Origin: Chitinophagales bacterium
GTDB lineage: Bacteria > Bacteroidota > Bacteroidia > Chitinophagales > Chitinophagaceae
Direction of reading: 5' to 3'
DNA: 64,000 nucleotides
NCBI GenBank assembly: GCA_026931325.1
Contig: JAIXLO010000097.1
Span: 1 to 64,000, forward strand
In this document: one piece after another, positions 8,645 to 17,018 of the stretch
Position numbering within the stretch: position 1 is the first letter of the stretch
How the letters are laid out: every line of letters starts with the position of its first letter
Translations under genes and position numbers: made by a program
The notes under the pieces: model-generated
The model's input: the letters and a program-made list of their open reading frames with translations, nothing else
What the model was told of the DNA's origin: nothing
The model's database searches: none

Positions 8645-10531
8645 TTAATTAGCTTCTACCAAATCCATTTCTACTCTTAAATTATCTATAATAAATTCTT
8701 GTCTTTGTTGTGTGTTTTTGCCCATATAATATTCTAATAATTGTTGTATATGATCTCCTTGTTCTAACAGCACAGGTTGCAAACGCATATCTTCATTAAT
8801 AAATCTTTCAAACTCTTCAGGGCTTATTTCTCCTAAGCCTTTAAATCTTGTAATTTCAGGCTTTCCATTTAATTTTTCAATAGCTTTTTGTTTTTCAGTT
8901 TCATCATAACAATAAATAGTTTCTTGTTTATTTCTAACTCTAAACAAAGGAGTTTCTAAAATGTACAGATGATTTTGTTTTACTAAGTCTGGAAAAAATT
9001 GCAAAAAGAAAGTCATTAATAATAAACGAATATGCATACCATCAACATCAGCATCTGTTGCTATTACAATATTTTTAAAACGTAAACCTTCTAAACCATC
9101 TTCTATATTTAAAGCATGTTGTAGTAAATTAAATTCTTCATTTTCGTACACTACTTTTTTGCTTAAACCAAAACTATTTAGTGGCTTTCCTCTAAGGCTG
9201 AAAACTGCTTGTGTATCTACATTTCTGGCCTTTGTAATACTACCACTTGCACTATCTCCTTCTGTAATAAATATGGTACTTTTATTTTGTAGTTCTATAA
9301 AAGCTTCTTTGTTTTTGTTGGGTGGTTCATCGTTTAAGTGTACTCTGCAATCTCTTAATTTTTTATTGTGCAGATTTGCTTTTTTAGCTCTTTCGTTAGC
9401 TAATTTTCTAATGCCACTTAATTCTTTTCTTTCTTTTTCACTTTGCTCAATTCTTTTCTTTAAAGCATCTGCAATTGTTGGATTACGATGTAAAAAATTA
9501 TCTAATTCTTTTGATAAAAAATCTTCAACAAATTTCTTCATGCTTGGACCACCTTCATACACAGTACTTGAACCTAATTTTGTTTTTGTTTGACTTTCAA
9601 AAACTGGCTCTTGCACTCTTACACTTACAGCTGCAACAATACTTTGACGTATATCTGCTGTATCATAATCTTTTTTATAAAACTCTCTAATAACTTTTAC
9701 ATAAGCTTCTCTAAAAGCTTGGTGATGTGTACCTCCTTGTGTAGTATATTGACCATTTACAAAAGAAAAAATATCTTCTCCATAATCGTTGTTATGACTT
9801 ATGGCAACTTCAATATCTTCTCCTTTTAAATGAATAATTGGATAACGTAATTCATCTGCATTTGTTTTTCTTGTTAGTAAATCTAACAGCCCATTTTTGC
9901 TAATGTATTTTTTATTATTGAAGTTGATGGTTAAACCTGCATTCAAATAACAATAATTCCATAACTGGTTATCTACATATTCATACAAAAACTTGAAATT
10001 ATGAAAAATAGAATTATCTGGCGTAAATGAAACCATAGTTCCATTTTCTTCTTTTGTTGCAGTTTCTTTATGTTCTTTTATTAAAACACCTCTTTCAAAT
10101 TCTGCAACTTTTGTTTTACCATCTCTAAAACTTTCTACTTTAAAATAATTACTCAAAGCATTTACTGCTTTAGTACCAACACCATTTAATCCTACACTTT
10201 TTTGAAATGCTTTACTATCATATTTTGCTCCTGTATTTATTTTACTTACAACATCTACCACCTTACCTAATGGAATTCCTCTCCCATAATCTCTAACTAC
10301 AACTGTTTTATTTTCTATTGTAATATCTATATATTTTCCATAGCCCATTGTATATTCATCTATACAATTATCTATCACTTCTTTTAATAGTACATAAATT
10401 CCATCATCAGCAGATGAACCATCTCCTAATTTACCAATATACATTCCTGGTCTTAAACGTATATGTTCTTTCCAGTCTAAACTTTTAATATCGTCTTCGG
10501 TATAATCAACTATTTTTTTTAATTCTGCCAT
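8645..10531 (-). CDS. parE: DNA topoisomerase IV subunit B
   Basis: The ATPase subunit of topoisomerase IV. The GHKL ATP-binding fold is shown by [32 protein letters not shown] and [13 protein letters not shown]. The Toprim domain has TEGDSASG and the metal-binding [10 protein letters not shown], and the C-terminus carries the conserved [15 protein letters not shown] chose the ATG at 10531 (MAELKK, 628 residues), which matches family starts; ATG 10546 is possible and the longer frame begins with TTG. It is the first gene of the minus-strand run leading to parC. A TAGATTTG -7 box lies at 10628-10635. Confidence 0.93.
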   Translation of the reverse strand: MAELKKIVDYTEDDIKSLDWKEHIRLRPGMYIGKLGDGSSADDGIYVLLKEVIDNCIDEYTMGYGKYIDITIENKTVVVRDYGRGIPLGKVVDVVSKINTGAKYDSKAFQKSVGLNGVGTKAVNALSNYFKVESFRDGKTKVAEFERGVLIKEHKETATKEENGTMVSFTPDNSIFHNFKFLYEYVDNQLWNYCYLNAGLTINFNNKKYISKNGLLDLLTRKTNADELRYPIIHLKGEDIEVAISHNNDYGEDIFSFVNGQYTTQGGTHHQAFREAYVKVIREFYKKDYDTADIRQSIVAAVSVRVQEPVFESQTKTKLGSSTVYEGGPSMKKFVEDFLSKELDNFLHRNPTIADALKKRIEQSEKERKELSGIRKLANERAKKANLHNKKLRDCRVHLNDEPPNKNKEAFIELQNKSTIFITEGDSASGSITKARNVDTQAVFSLRGKPLNSFGLSKKVVYENEEFNLLQHALNIEDGLEGLRFKNIVIATDADVDGMHIRLLLMTFFLQFFPDLVKQNHLYILETPLFRVRNKQETIYCYDETEKQKAIEKLNGKPEITRFKGLGEISPEEFERFINEDMRLQPVLLEQGDHIQQLLEYYMGKNTQQRQEFIIDNLRVEMDLVEAN

Positions 10532-10627
10532 ATTTTTGATAGACATAACCCACTGCAACAGACAGTAGTTGGTTGTTTAATTTTTTAATAATACGTTAGC
10601 CTGCTTAATTGGCTTTTATTCAAAGGA

Positions 10628-10635
10628 CAAATCTA
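10628..10635 (-). promoter_or_regulatory. Possible -7 box for parE
   Basis: The minus strand reads TAGATTTG, a full match to TAnnTTTG, about 97 nt upstream of the chosen parE start. No convincing -33 element is present at the usual distance. Confidence 0.3.
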
Positions 10636-10720
10636 ATTATCAAAGAAGGTAAATGAAACATTGATTATAAACAGCCATTGTTTAATTGTGGATAAAAAAC
10701 ATGATGTAGGATAAAAAACA

Positions 10721-10728
10721 TAGGTTTG
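10721..10728 (+). promoter_or_regulatory. -7 box for the YkgJ-type gene
   Basis: TAGGTTTG matches TAnnTTTG and ends 7 nt before the ATG at 10736, implying a leaderless or nearly leaderless message. No TTG is seen at the -33 position. Confidence 0.35.
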
Positions 10729-10735
10729 TAAGCTA

Positions 10736-11254
10736 ATGAATAATCAATTACAAGTAAATCTTAGTGAAATAGTTGCTTTTGCTGAAAAGCATACAGAAGA
10801 AAATATTGCCTTTATTCAATTTTTAAAGCAATTAAATACTGAAACATTAGATGCCATTGTTCATACACTTAATGAGCAAATTGCTCCTAAAATAGATTGT
10901 ACAATTTGTGGTAATTGTTGTAAAAGTTTGATGATTAATGTTACAGAAAATGAAGCTAATACTTTAGCAAAACATCTTAATCAATCAAGAGAAGAGTTTG
11001 ATGATTTGTATATAGAAAAAGGAAACTCAGGTACAATGATTATTAATAAAATTCCTTGTCATTTTTTACAAGATAATAAATGCACAGTGTATGAGTATAG
11101 ATTTGAAGGTTGTAAAGAATTTTCTGCTATGCACTTACCTCATTTTCAACAAAGATTATTTACTGTTTTTATGCACTACAATCGCTGCCCAATTATTTTT
11201 AATATTGTAGAAAAATTGAAAGCAGCAACAGGATTTGATAGAAATTTAGAATAA
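10736..11254 (+). CDS. YkgJ-family cysteine-cluster protein
   Basis: A 172-residue cytoplasmic protein with the YkgJ-type (zinc- or iron-chelating) cysteine motif C-x2-C-x2-CC in DCTICGNCCKS (about residues 56-66). Further cysteines follow in CHFLQDNKCTVYEYRFEGCKEF and near the C-terminus (RCPIIFN). Family members probably bind a metal or Fe-S cluster, but no reaction has been assigned. It is transcribed divergently from parE and convergently with rimO. A leaderless start is suggested by the promoter box just upstream. Confidence 0.85.
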   Translation: MNNQLQVNLSEIVAFAEKHTEENIAFIQFLKQLNTETLDAIVHTLNEQIAPKIDCTICGNCCKSLMINVTENEANTLAKHLNQSREEFDDLYIEKGNSGTMIINKIPCHFLQDNKCTVYEYRFEGCKEFSAMHLPHFQQRLFTVFMHYNRCPIIFNIVEKLKAATGFDRNLE

Positions 11255-11294
11255 CTAATTTTTTAGTTTTTAGTCTTTAGTTTTTAGTTTTTAA
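11255..11294. repeat. T-rich short tandem repeats between YkgJ-type gene and rimO
   Basis: Several degenerate copies of a 7-8-nt unit (TTTTTAGT / CTTTAGT) fill the gap between the convergent genes. Such AT-rich filler is common in Bacteroidota intergenic DNA; no hairpin terminator is apparent. Confidence 0.55.
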
Positions 11295-12601
11295 TCTACC
11301 GCTTCTCCCTCAATATCATAATCATAAGCTTTGGTAATTTTTACTTGCACAAAATCGCCAATAGGTAGTTTTTTATTAGAATGAATAACTACTTCATTAT
11401 CTACTTCTACACTATCAAATTCTGTTCTGCCTAAATATCTTCCTGCTTCTTTTTTATCTATTAAAACTTTAAAGGTTTTACCAATTTTCTCTTGATTTTT
11501 TTCGTAACTAATTTCTTGTTGCACTTCCATTATTTCTTGTGCTCTTGCTTCTTTTTCTTCTTGTGGAATATTGTCTTCTTCTTTGTATGCACCTGTATTT
11601 TCTTCATGGCTATAAGTGAAAATGCCTACTCTATCAAAACGATGTTGTTTTAAAAATTCTTTCAGCTCTTCAACATCTTTTTCTGTTTCGTTAGGATAAC
11701 CAGCAATTAATGTTGTACGCAAACAAATATTGGGTATTTTTTCTTTAATGTTATGAATTAAATCACTCATTTCATTTTTGGTAATATTCCTATGCATTGC
11801 TTTTAAAATATTATTACTTGCATGTTGTATTGGCATATCCAAATAGTTGCAAATATTTTCTCTTTCCTTCATTGCATCAATAATTTCAAAAGGAAATTTT
11901 GCAGGATAAGCATAATGCATTCTTATCCATTCCAAACCTTTTACATCTGCTAATGCATGTAATAATTTTGGTAATTCTCTTTTTTTATAAATATCTAATC
12001 CATAATAAGTAAGCTCTTGAGCAATGAGCATTACTTCTTTAACGCCTTTCTGTACAAGGCTTTCAGCTTCTGCTACTAATTGTTCTATGGGTTTGCTTAT
12101 ATGTTGTCCACGCATTAATGGTATTGCACAAAAGCTACAAGTACGATTGCAGCCTTCACTAATTTTCATATAAGCATAATGTTTAGGAGTACTTAATAAT
12201 CTTTCTCCTAATAGTTCTTTCTTATAATCTGCATTAAATTGTTTTAATATTAATGGTAATTCCATTGTACCAAACCAAGCATCTACTTCAGCAATTTCTT
12301 TAGCTAAGTCTTCTCTATATCTTTCACTTAAACAGCCTGTAACATATACTTTATCTAATTTTCCTCTTCTCTTTAATTCTAATTGTTCAAGAATGGTGTT
12401 GATGCTTTCCTCTTTTGCTTTATCAATAAAACCACAAGTATTTATAACAACTATGTTATGGTCTAATTTTTTGTTTTCGTGTACAACATCAATTTCATTT
12501 GCTTGTAATTGCCCACTAAGCACTTCACTATCTACCATATTTTTACTACAGCCTAATGTTATTATATTTACTTTATCTTGTTTTAAACTTCTTGCTTTCA
12601 T
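11291..12601 (-). CDS. rimO: Ribosomal protein uS12 methylthiotransferase RimO
   Basis: A radical-SAM methylthiotransferase that adds a methylthio group to a conserved aspartate of ribosomal protein uS12. The N-terminal UPF0004 domain carries the auxiliary cluster cysteines C18, C56 and C90. The radical-SAM motif CNRTCSFC places C151, C155 and C158 on the catalytic [4Fe-4S] cluster. A C-terminal TRAM domain (about 370-436) should bind the target. At 436 residues it is complete. RimO rather than MiaB is supported by the RGQHISKP segment after the cysteines and by length. ftsY lies 40 nt upstream on the same strand. Confidence 0.93.
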   Translation of the reverse strand: MKARSLKQDKVNIITLGCSKNMVDSEVLSGQLQANEIDVVHENKKLDHNIVVINTCGFIDKAKEESINTILEQLELKRRGKLDKVYVTGCLSERYREDLAKEIAEVDAWFGTMELPLILKQFNADYKKELLGERLLSTPKHYAYMKISEGCNRTCSFCAIPLMRGQHISKPIEQLVAEAESLVQKGVKEVMLIAQELTYYGLDIYKKRELPKLLHALADVKGLEWIRMHYAYPAKFPFEIIDAMKERENICNYLDMPIQHASNNILKAMHRNITKNEMSDLIHNIKEKIPNICLRTTLIAGYPNETEKDVEELKEFLKQHRFDRVGIFTYSHEENTGAYKEEDNIPQEEKEARAQEIMEVQQEISYEKNQEKIGKTFKVLIDKKEAGRYLGRTEFDSVEVDNEVVIHSNKKLPIGDFVQVKITKAYDYDIEGEAVD

Positions 12602-12641
12602 ATTTTTCTAAATAAATTTTTGTAAAAAATAATTGTAGTTT

Positions 12642-13607
12642 TTATGCATCATTTAATTTAAAAAGGCTATCAACAAACTCTTTTTTATCAAAAACTAATA
12701 AATCATTTATTTGTTCTCCTACACCAATAAATTTTACAGGAATTTGAAATTGATTTGCAATTGCTAATACAACTCCACCTTTTGCTGTACCATCTAATTT
12801 AGTAATGGTTAATGAGTTTACATCTGTTGCAGCAGTAAAATGTTTTGCTTGTTCTAAAGCATTTTGACCTGTTGAACCATCTAAAACTAACATCACTTCA
12901 TGTGGAGCATCAGGTATTACTTTTTTAATAACTCGTTTTATTTTACTAAGTTCATCCATTAAATGTGTTTTATTATGTAACCTTCCTGCTGTATCAATAA
13001 TAACTACTTCACTTCCTTTGGCTACAGCACTTTGTACAGTATCAAAAGCTACTGCACTTGGGTCGCTACCCATTGCTTGTTTTACAATAGGTACACCAAC
13101 ACGTTCACTCCAAATGGTAAGTTGGTCAACAGCAGCAGCTCTAAAAGTATCAGCAGCACCCAATAAAACATCATAGCCTGCTTTTTTATAATTATGTGCA
13201 AGTTTGCCAATTGTAGTTGTTTTGCCAACACCATTTACACCTACTACTAAAATTACATAAGGCTTTGCATTACTTGGAATTTCAAAATTTTTATAGCTTT
13301 CATCATTTGCATCAGTTAATATATTTTGAATTTCACTCTGTAATAAATTATTTAGTTCAGAAGTATTAACATATTTATCTTGTTTTACTCTTTTTTCTAT
13401 TCTTTCAATTATTTGTAAAGTTGTTTCAACACCAACATCCGCACTAATTAATGCTTCTTCAAGATTATCTAATACTTCTGCATCAACAGTACTTTTGCCT
13501 GCAATAGCTTTGGTAATTTTTGCAAAAAAACCTTCCTTAGTTTTTTGTAACCCTTCGTTTAAAGTTTCTTTTTCTTTTTTACCAAACAGTTTATCAAAAA
13601 AGCCCAT
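12642..13607 (-). CDS. ftsY: Signal recognition particle receptor FtsY
   Basis: The SRP receptor GTPase that docks ribosome-nascent chain complexes at the membrane. The 321-residue protein has the N domain (about 20-95) and G domain, with the P-loop GVNGVGKTT at 123-131, the DTFRAAA motif, DTAGR, and TKLDGTAKGG. It lacks the long acidic A domain of E. coli FtsY; only a short basic N-terminus (FFDKLFGKKEKE) is present, as in many Bacteroidota. rimO follows 40 nt downstream. The DUF4295 gene lies upstream but is separated by a terminator, so ftsY should have its own promoter. Confidence 0.95.
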   Translation of the reverse strand: MGFFDKLFGKKEKETLNEGLQKTKEGFFAKITKAIAGKSTVDAEVLDNLEEALISADVGVETTLQIIERIEKRVKQDKYVNTSELNNLLQSEIQNILTDANDESYKNFEIPSNAKPYVILVVGVNGVGKTTTIGKLAHNYKKAGYDVLLGAADTFRAAAVDQLTIWSERVGVPIVKQAMGSDPSAVAFDTVQSAVAKGSEVVIIDTAGRLHNKTHLMDELSKIKRVIKKVIPDAPHEVMLVLDGSTGQNALEQAKHFTAATDVNSLTITKLDGTAKGGVVLAIANQFQIPVKFIGVGEQINDLLVFDKKEFVDSLFKLNDA

Positions 13608-13676
13608 GATTTAAAATTTAAAAACTGAAAATTAAAAAATTGAGTTGAAAGATATTTGTATTTATTAATTGAAACT

Positions 13677-13705
13677 AAAAAAGCCTTCTGTAATGCACAG
13701 AAAGC
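13677..13705 (-). terminator. Terminator of the rpmB-rpmG-DUF4295 unit
   Basis: On the minus strand a 9-bp stem (GCTTTCTGT with ACAGAAGGC, one U-G wobble) with a 5-nt loop is followed by a run of six T. It lies between the DUF4295 gene and ftsY. Confidence 0.8.
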
Positions 13706-13738
13706 CTTTGCTAATATGTTATAAAAACTCAGTTAAAA

Positions 13739-13912
13739 TTATTTGGATGCCAAAAAATCTTTCACTTTGTCTTTGTGAACAATAGTTTCTTTAAAAGTAT
13801 ATGCCCCAGTTTTAGGGCTACGAATAGCTTTAATAACTTTAGTCCAGTTTTTAGCTTCTGCTGAAGCTTGAGCATCTTTTACCTTAGCGTTTTTTGAAGC
13901 AGCTTTTGCCAT
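13739..13912 (-). CDS. DUF4295 family protein (small ribosome-operon protein)
   Basis: A 57-residue basic protein starting MAKAASKNAKVKDA and ending KVKDFLASK. It contains TKVIKAIRSPKTGAYTFKE, typical of the Bacteroidota-restricted DUF4295 family, which is regularly encoded behind rpmB and rpmG. The high Lys/Ala content and context suggest a ribosome-associated role, but no function is established. The ATG at 13912 is the only sensible start, 2 nt downstream of the rpmG stop, so translation is probably coupled. The unit ends at a hairpin terminator. Confidence 0.85.
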   Translation of the reverse strand: MAKAASKNAKVKDAQASAEAKNWTKVIKAIRSPKTGAYTFKETIVHKDKVKDFLASK

Positions 13913-13914
13913 AA

Positions 13915-14097
13915 TTATTTAATTTCTTTGTGTAAAGTAACTTTTTTCAAAATAGGATTATACTTTTTTAATTCAAGTCTTTCTGGAGTATTTTTTTTAT
14001 TTTTCACAGTAATGTAACGGCTTGTTCCTGGTTTTCCAGAAGCTTTATGCTCTGTACATTCTAAAATAACTTGAACTCTGTTTCCTTTCTTTGCCAT
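13915..14097 (-). CDS. rpmG: 50S ribosomal protein bL33
   Basis: A 60-residue bL33 with the family features [39 protein letters not shown] and a basic end. The paired zinc cysteines of C+ type L33 are absent (one Cys only), so it is a zinc-independent form. It sits between rpmB (33 nt upstream) and the DUF4295 gene (2 nt downstream), the usual Bacteroidota order. Confidence 0.94.
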   Translation of the reverse strand: MAKKGNRVQVILECTEHKASGKPGTSRYITVKNKKNTPERLELKKYNPILKKVTLHKEIK

Positions 14098-14130
14098 TTT
14101 TATAAATTTATAAACTTTGAAACTTTAGGC

Positions 14131-14367
14131 TTAAATTTTTTTGCCTTGATTTCTTAAATTTTTAACTACAGAAGATAAACCATTTTTATTTATTGTACGA
14201 ATACCTTCAGTAGATACTTTTAATGTAATCCAACGATTTTCTTCAGAAAAGAAAAAACGTTTTGTTTGTAAATTAGGTAAAAATCTACGTTTGGTTTTAA
14301 TGTTTGAGTGAGAAACACTATTACCTGTAAGAGGTTTTTTACCAGTAACTTGACATACTCTTGCCAT
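14131..14367 (-). CDS. rpmB: 50S ribosomal protein bL28
   Basis: A 78-residue bL28 starting [21 protein letters not shown] and continuing with [16 protein letters not shown] and [13 protein letters not shown], all standard for the family. It is the first gene of the rpmB-rpmG-DUF4295 unit. A TACTTTTG -7 box lies at 14389-14396. An IS3-family element begins at about 14445, roughly 50 bp beyond the box, so the promoter core is spared but DNA upstream of it has been replaced. Confidence 0.95.
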   Translation of the reverse strand: MARVCQVTGKKPLTGNSVSHSNIKTKRRFLPNLQTKRFFFSEENRWITLKVSTEGIRTINKNGLSSVVKNLRNQGKKI

Positions 14368-14388
14368 AACTCTTTTTTTTCAGGAGGG

Positions 14389-14396
14389 CAAAAGTA
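14389..14396 (-). promoter_or_regulatory. -7 box of the rpmB unit
   Basis: The minus strand reads TACTTTTG, matching TAnnTTTG, 21 nt upstream of the rpmB start. No clear TTG is found 19-21 nt further upstream. Confidence 0.4.
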
Positions 14397-14498
14397 GGGA
14401 GTTTTAGTTTAATAACCATAGTTAATAGAAAAAATATTTCTATTTGTCTTGTCCTAAAATAGGTTGACGAAAATTCGTTACTTAAATTTGGACAAAAT

Positions 14499-14822
14499 AT
14501 GCAAGAAAGAGTATTAAACAAAGAGGCTATCATAGCCGAGTATTTAACAGGCGATTATAGTTATCGTCAATTAGGAGCCAAGTATGGCATTGATTTTCGT
14601 AAAATTCATTATTGGGTGAGTCATTACAAAGGCAATATAAAGCCCAGAAAAAAAGTAGTCAAGAGCGATAAGCCAGTAGTTGTAACATCTATTGAAGTGC
14701 AACGATTACAAGCAGAGCTCCGTAAAACAAAACTTCATAATGAAGTGTTGGAGGAGATGCTAAGATTATCGGAGCAGCTAACTGGAATTGAGTTGCGAAA
14801 AAAGTTTGGCACCAAGCGATAG
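14499..14822 (+). CDS. IS3-family transposase OrfA
   Basis: A 107-residue DNA-binding protein. The helix-turn-helix is seen in EAIIAEYLTGDYSYRQLGAK and YGIDFRKIHYWVSHYK (about residues 7-45), and a heptad-like Leu-rich helix follows (VQRLQAELRKTKLHNEVLEEML), as usual for the multimerising leucine zipper of IS3 OrfA. In the element it recognises the terminal repeats and represses transposition. Near its end the sequence A AAA AAG at 14798-14804 lies in the correct phase for -1 frameshifting into orfB. Confidence 0.88.
   Translation: MQERVLNKEAIIAEYLTGDYSYRQLGAKYGIDFRKIHYWVSHYKGNIKPRKKVVKSDKPVVVTSIEVQRLQAELRKTKLHNEVLEEMLRLSEQLTGIELRKKFGTKR
14798..14804 (+). promoter_or_regulatory. Programmed -1 ribosomal frameshift site (A AAA AAG)
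   Basis: The heptamer AAAAAAG is phased so that orfA reads AAA AAG. A -1 slip there enters the orfB frame, which is open from upstream of this point to 15745, giving an OrfAB fusion joined at about residue 102 of OrfA. Confidence 0.7.
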
Positions 14823-15745
14823 TAAATGTAGAACAAAGTAAGCCGAGGAGTATTACTTCGCTTTGTTCATTGCTTGGTTATAGTCGGCAAGGGTTATATA
14901 AAGCACAAAAAACGCATCAGAAAGAGTGTTTTAAAGAAGAATTATTGGTACAACAGGTTCATAAAATACGCATTCATCAGCCAAGAATTGGTGGCAGAAG
15001 GCTACACTATATGCTGCAAACATTTATGCAGCAACACCAGATTAGTATAGGCAGAGATGGCTTTTTTGAATTGCTGCTGAACAATGGTTTATTGGTTAGA
15101 AAAAGAAAAAGGAAAAAGCCTGTAACTACGAACAGTTTTCATAGGTACAAAAAATATAAGAACCTAATAAAAGAGTTGATACCAGTGAGTTCTAACCAAT
15201 TGTGGGTAAGCGATATTACCTATATTGGTTTGCAAAAAGGATTTGCATATTTAAGTTTAATAACAGATGCTTACAGCAGAAAGATTGTAGGCTTTTATCT
15301 ATCAAAAACATTAGAATCTATAGGTAGTATTAGGGCATTAAAAATGGCTTTACAAAACAATCCTAACAGCAGCAACCTCATTCATCATAGCGATAGAGGA
15401 GTGCAATATTGTTGCAATGCGTATGTGGGTATACTTAAAAACAGGAAGATAAAAATCTCAATGACCGAAAATGGCGACCCATTAGAAAATGCCATTGCAG
15501 AAAGAGTGAATGGGATTTTAAAAGATGAGTTACTGGAAGAAGAATATAAAGATTTTACTTCAGCACAACAAGCAGTAGCCAAGGCAATAAGTGTGTATAA
15601 CCATTTACGTCCACACAGTAGTATCAGTTACAAAACACCGATTGAACTACATACCAATAATGAACCAGTAGAACGGAAATGGAAAAACTATTATGCAAGA
15701 AAGGAAGGCCAAAATGTTGAAGTTGCTGCTGAATTGTACCGATGA
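14822..15745 (+). CDS. IS3-family transposase OrfB (DDE integrase core)
   Basis: The catalytic half of the transposase, open well upstream of its first ATG (14870) so that it can be made as an OrfAB fusion; the boundary given is where the -1 frame leaves the orfA overlap. The HTH_21-like region (RIHQPRIGGRRLHYML) is followed by the rve integrase core with the DDE triad: D in LWVSDITYI, D in HHSDRGVQY and E in ENAIAERVNGILKDE. The final LRPHSSISYKTPIE is typical. No stop or frameshift interrupts the core, so the element could be active. Confidence 0.88.
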   Translation, partial: VNVEQSKPRSITSLCSLLGYSRQGLYKAQKTHQKECFKEELLVQQVHKIRIHQPRIGGRRLHYMLQTFMQQHQISIGRDGFFELLLNNGLLVRKRKRKKPVTTNSFHRYKKYKNLIKELIPVSSNQLWVSDITYIGLQKGFAYLSLITDAYSRKIVGFYLSKTLESIGSIRALKMALQNNPNSSNLIHHSDRGVQYCCNAYVGILKNRKIKISMTENGDPLENAIAERVNGILKDELLEEEYKDFTSAQQAVAKAISVYNHLRPHSSISYKTPIELHTNNEPVERKWKNYYARKEGQNVEVAAELYR

Positions 15746-15901
15746 AAAAAATATTTCTTTAGCTGTGAATGGCTACAAAATATTTTTTTCATCTACACCC
15801 CTTAACTTTGAAAAGTAAACCAATGGCAGGACTAAAAAATAACTGTAAACCTGTCGTAGGATTTAACAACAAAAAGTGTCAACTATTTTCAGGACGAGGC
15901 A

Positions 15902-16778
15902 TGCTTTATACAAACCAAATTTCTCGGACAGCACTTTATCAAAACCCATCTTAGACAAGCTGTTTTTAATGGATGCTACTGTTTTCGGACTCTTTAAAGC
16001 CATTCTTAAAACCAATGGGAGGCATAGTGATAATGGAAAAAAGAAAGGTGGTATTAAAAAGAATACTGTTTTGCACGGCACCTCATTAATGCCCCACTTT
16101 ATAGACTTTTCGGCAGCAGCCGATAATGACCAAAATATTTACAGTAAATTACAGCTACCACAAGGTTCTTATTTGGTGTTTGATAAAGGATACAACAACT
16201 ACAAACAGTATGCAAAACTTACAGAGCAAGGTGTTTTTTTTGTTACTCGACAAAAAGAAAATGCTGTGTATGATATTGCCATAGAATGTTTGCACGATAA
16301 CAGCACTTCATCTAATATTTTACAAGAAACCATCATCACACAAACTTATAAAGACGAGTTAAACAACCCACAAACATTGAAGTTGAGGCGTATTGCTTGG
16401 TATGATGAAAAGCAAAATAGAAGCTATGAATTTATTACCAACAACTTTGAATTGGATGCTGAAACGATAGCTTTATTATACAAATACAGATGGAAAATTG
16501 AATTGTTTTTTAAGAAGTTAAAGCAAAACTTTCCCTTGCAATACTTTGTTGGAGACAATCAAAACGCTATTGAGATTCAAATTTGGATGGCTTTAATAGC
16601 ACTACTATTACTATCAGTGATACACCAAAACAATAAAACCAAGATGGCTTTTAGTGTGTTTGTAACAATCTTTAAACTGCACTTGTTCAACTATATCAGC
16701 ATCAAGCAACTACTGACTGAATACAAGAAAAAGAAGCCAGCAAAAACTAATCAAACTACTATGTTCAATTCTTCATAG
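15902..16778 (+). pseudogene. IS4-family transposase, 5'-truncated remnant
   Basis: About 292 codons of an IS4-family DDE transposase of the common Bacteroidota type. The first Asp is in FLMDATVFGLF, followed by KKKGGIKKNTVLHGT, the second Asp in YLVFDKGYNNY, and the Y-(2)-R-(3)-E-(6)-K signature as KYRWKIELFFKKLKQNFP. The N-terminal roughly 80-100 residues (DUF4372-like region) and the start codon are missing. The frame instead opens at a GTG (15876) inside the right terminal repeat of the IS3 element. No matching 5' half is found on the other side of the IS3 copy, so DNA has been deleted. The product is presumed non-functional. Confidence 0.82.
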
Positions 16779-16876
16779 CCCCCTGCTATTGAAAAATAAA
16801 AACAAAATACAGCAATATCAAGGTGTGTAGCGACACTTATTCAGCAAATCGAACATTTGTCGGACAATAATGTTTA
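16779..16876 (+). mobile_element. Probable 3' end of the IS4-family element
   Basis: Between the transposase stop and the lon upstream region lies sequence unlike the neighbouring intergenic DNA, including a TGTCGGACAATAATG segment (about 16858-16872) that resembles the terminal repeat of such elements. The left repeat is absent, so the boundary cannot be confirmed. Confidence 0.35.
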
Positions 16877-17018
16877 TTATTCTTTTAAGTGACTAAAAAT
16901 AGCTAATTATGACATTTTGTACCTAAATTTTAGTGTTTATTTCAATGGCATTAATATTGTGTTATTAGTAGCTTCAACTAATTTATTAAAATTTTGGAAA
17001 TTTTACGAAATAAAAGAT

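Larger units (their letters stand above)
14445..15901 (+). mobile_element. IS3-family insertion sequence, apparently intact
   Basis: A 1457-bp element bounded by imperfect inverted repeats starting TG and ending CA. The left end reads TGTCTTGTCCTAAAATAGG and the right end, read inward on the minus strand, TGCCTCGTCCTGAAAATAG; both run on into TTGAC. It carries orfA and orfB in the 0 and -1 frames with a canonical slippery heptamer. The flanking 4-mers (tatt on the left, tgct on the right) are not a direct repeat, so the usual 3-4-bp target duplication is missing. The right end joins an IS4-family transposase gene at codon level. The exact ends are set by eye from repeat matching. Confidence 0.8.

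Noticed and set aside
9159..9593. A 144-codon open frame antisense to parE
   Set aside because: Shadow of parE; hydrophobic and Leu/Phe/Ser-rich because of the complementary strand, with no support for expression.
14339..14533. A 64-codon minus-strand ORF spanning the rpmB start and the IS3 left end
   Set aside because: It crosses the IS boundary and overlaps rpmB; no homologous pattern is recognisable.
16917..17018. A 34-residue N-terminal extension of Lon
   Set aside because: Hydrophobic and unlike other Lon proteins; ATG 17019 starts the family-typical acidic N-terminus.
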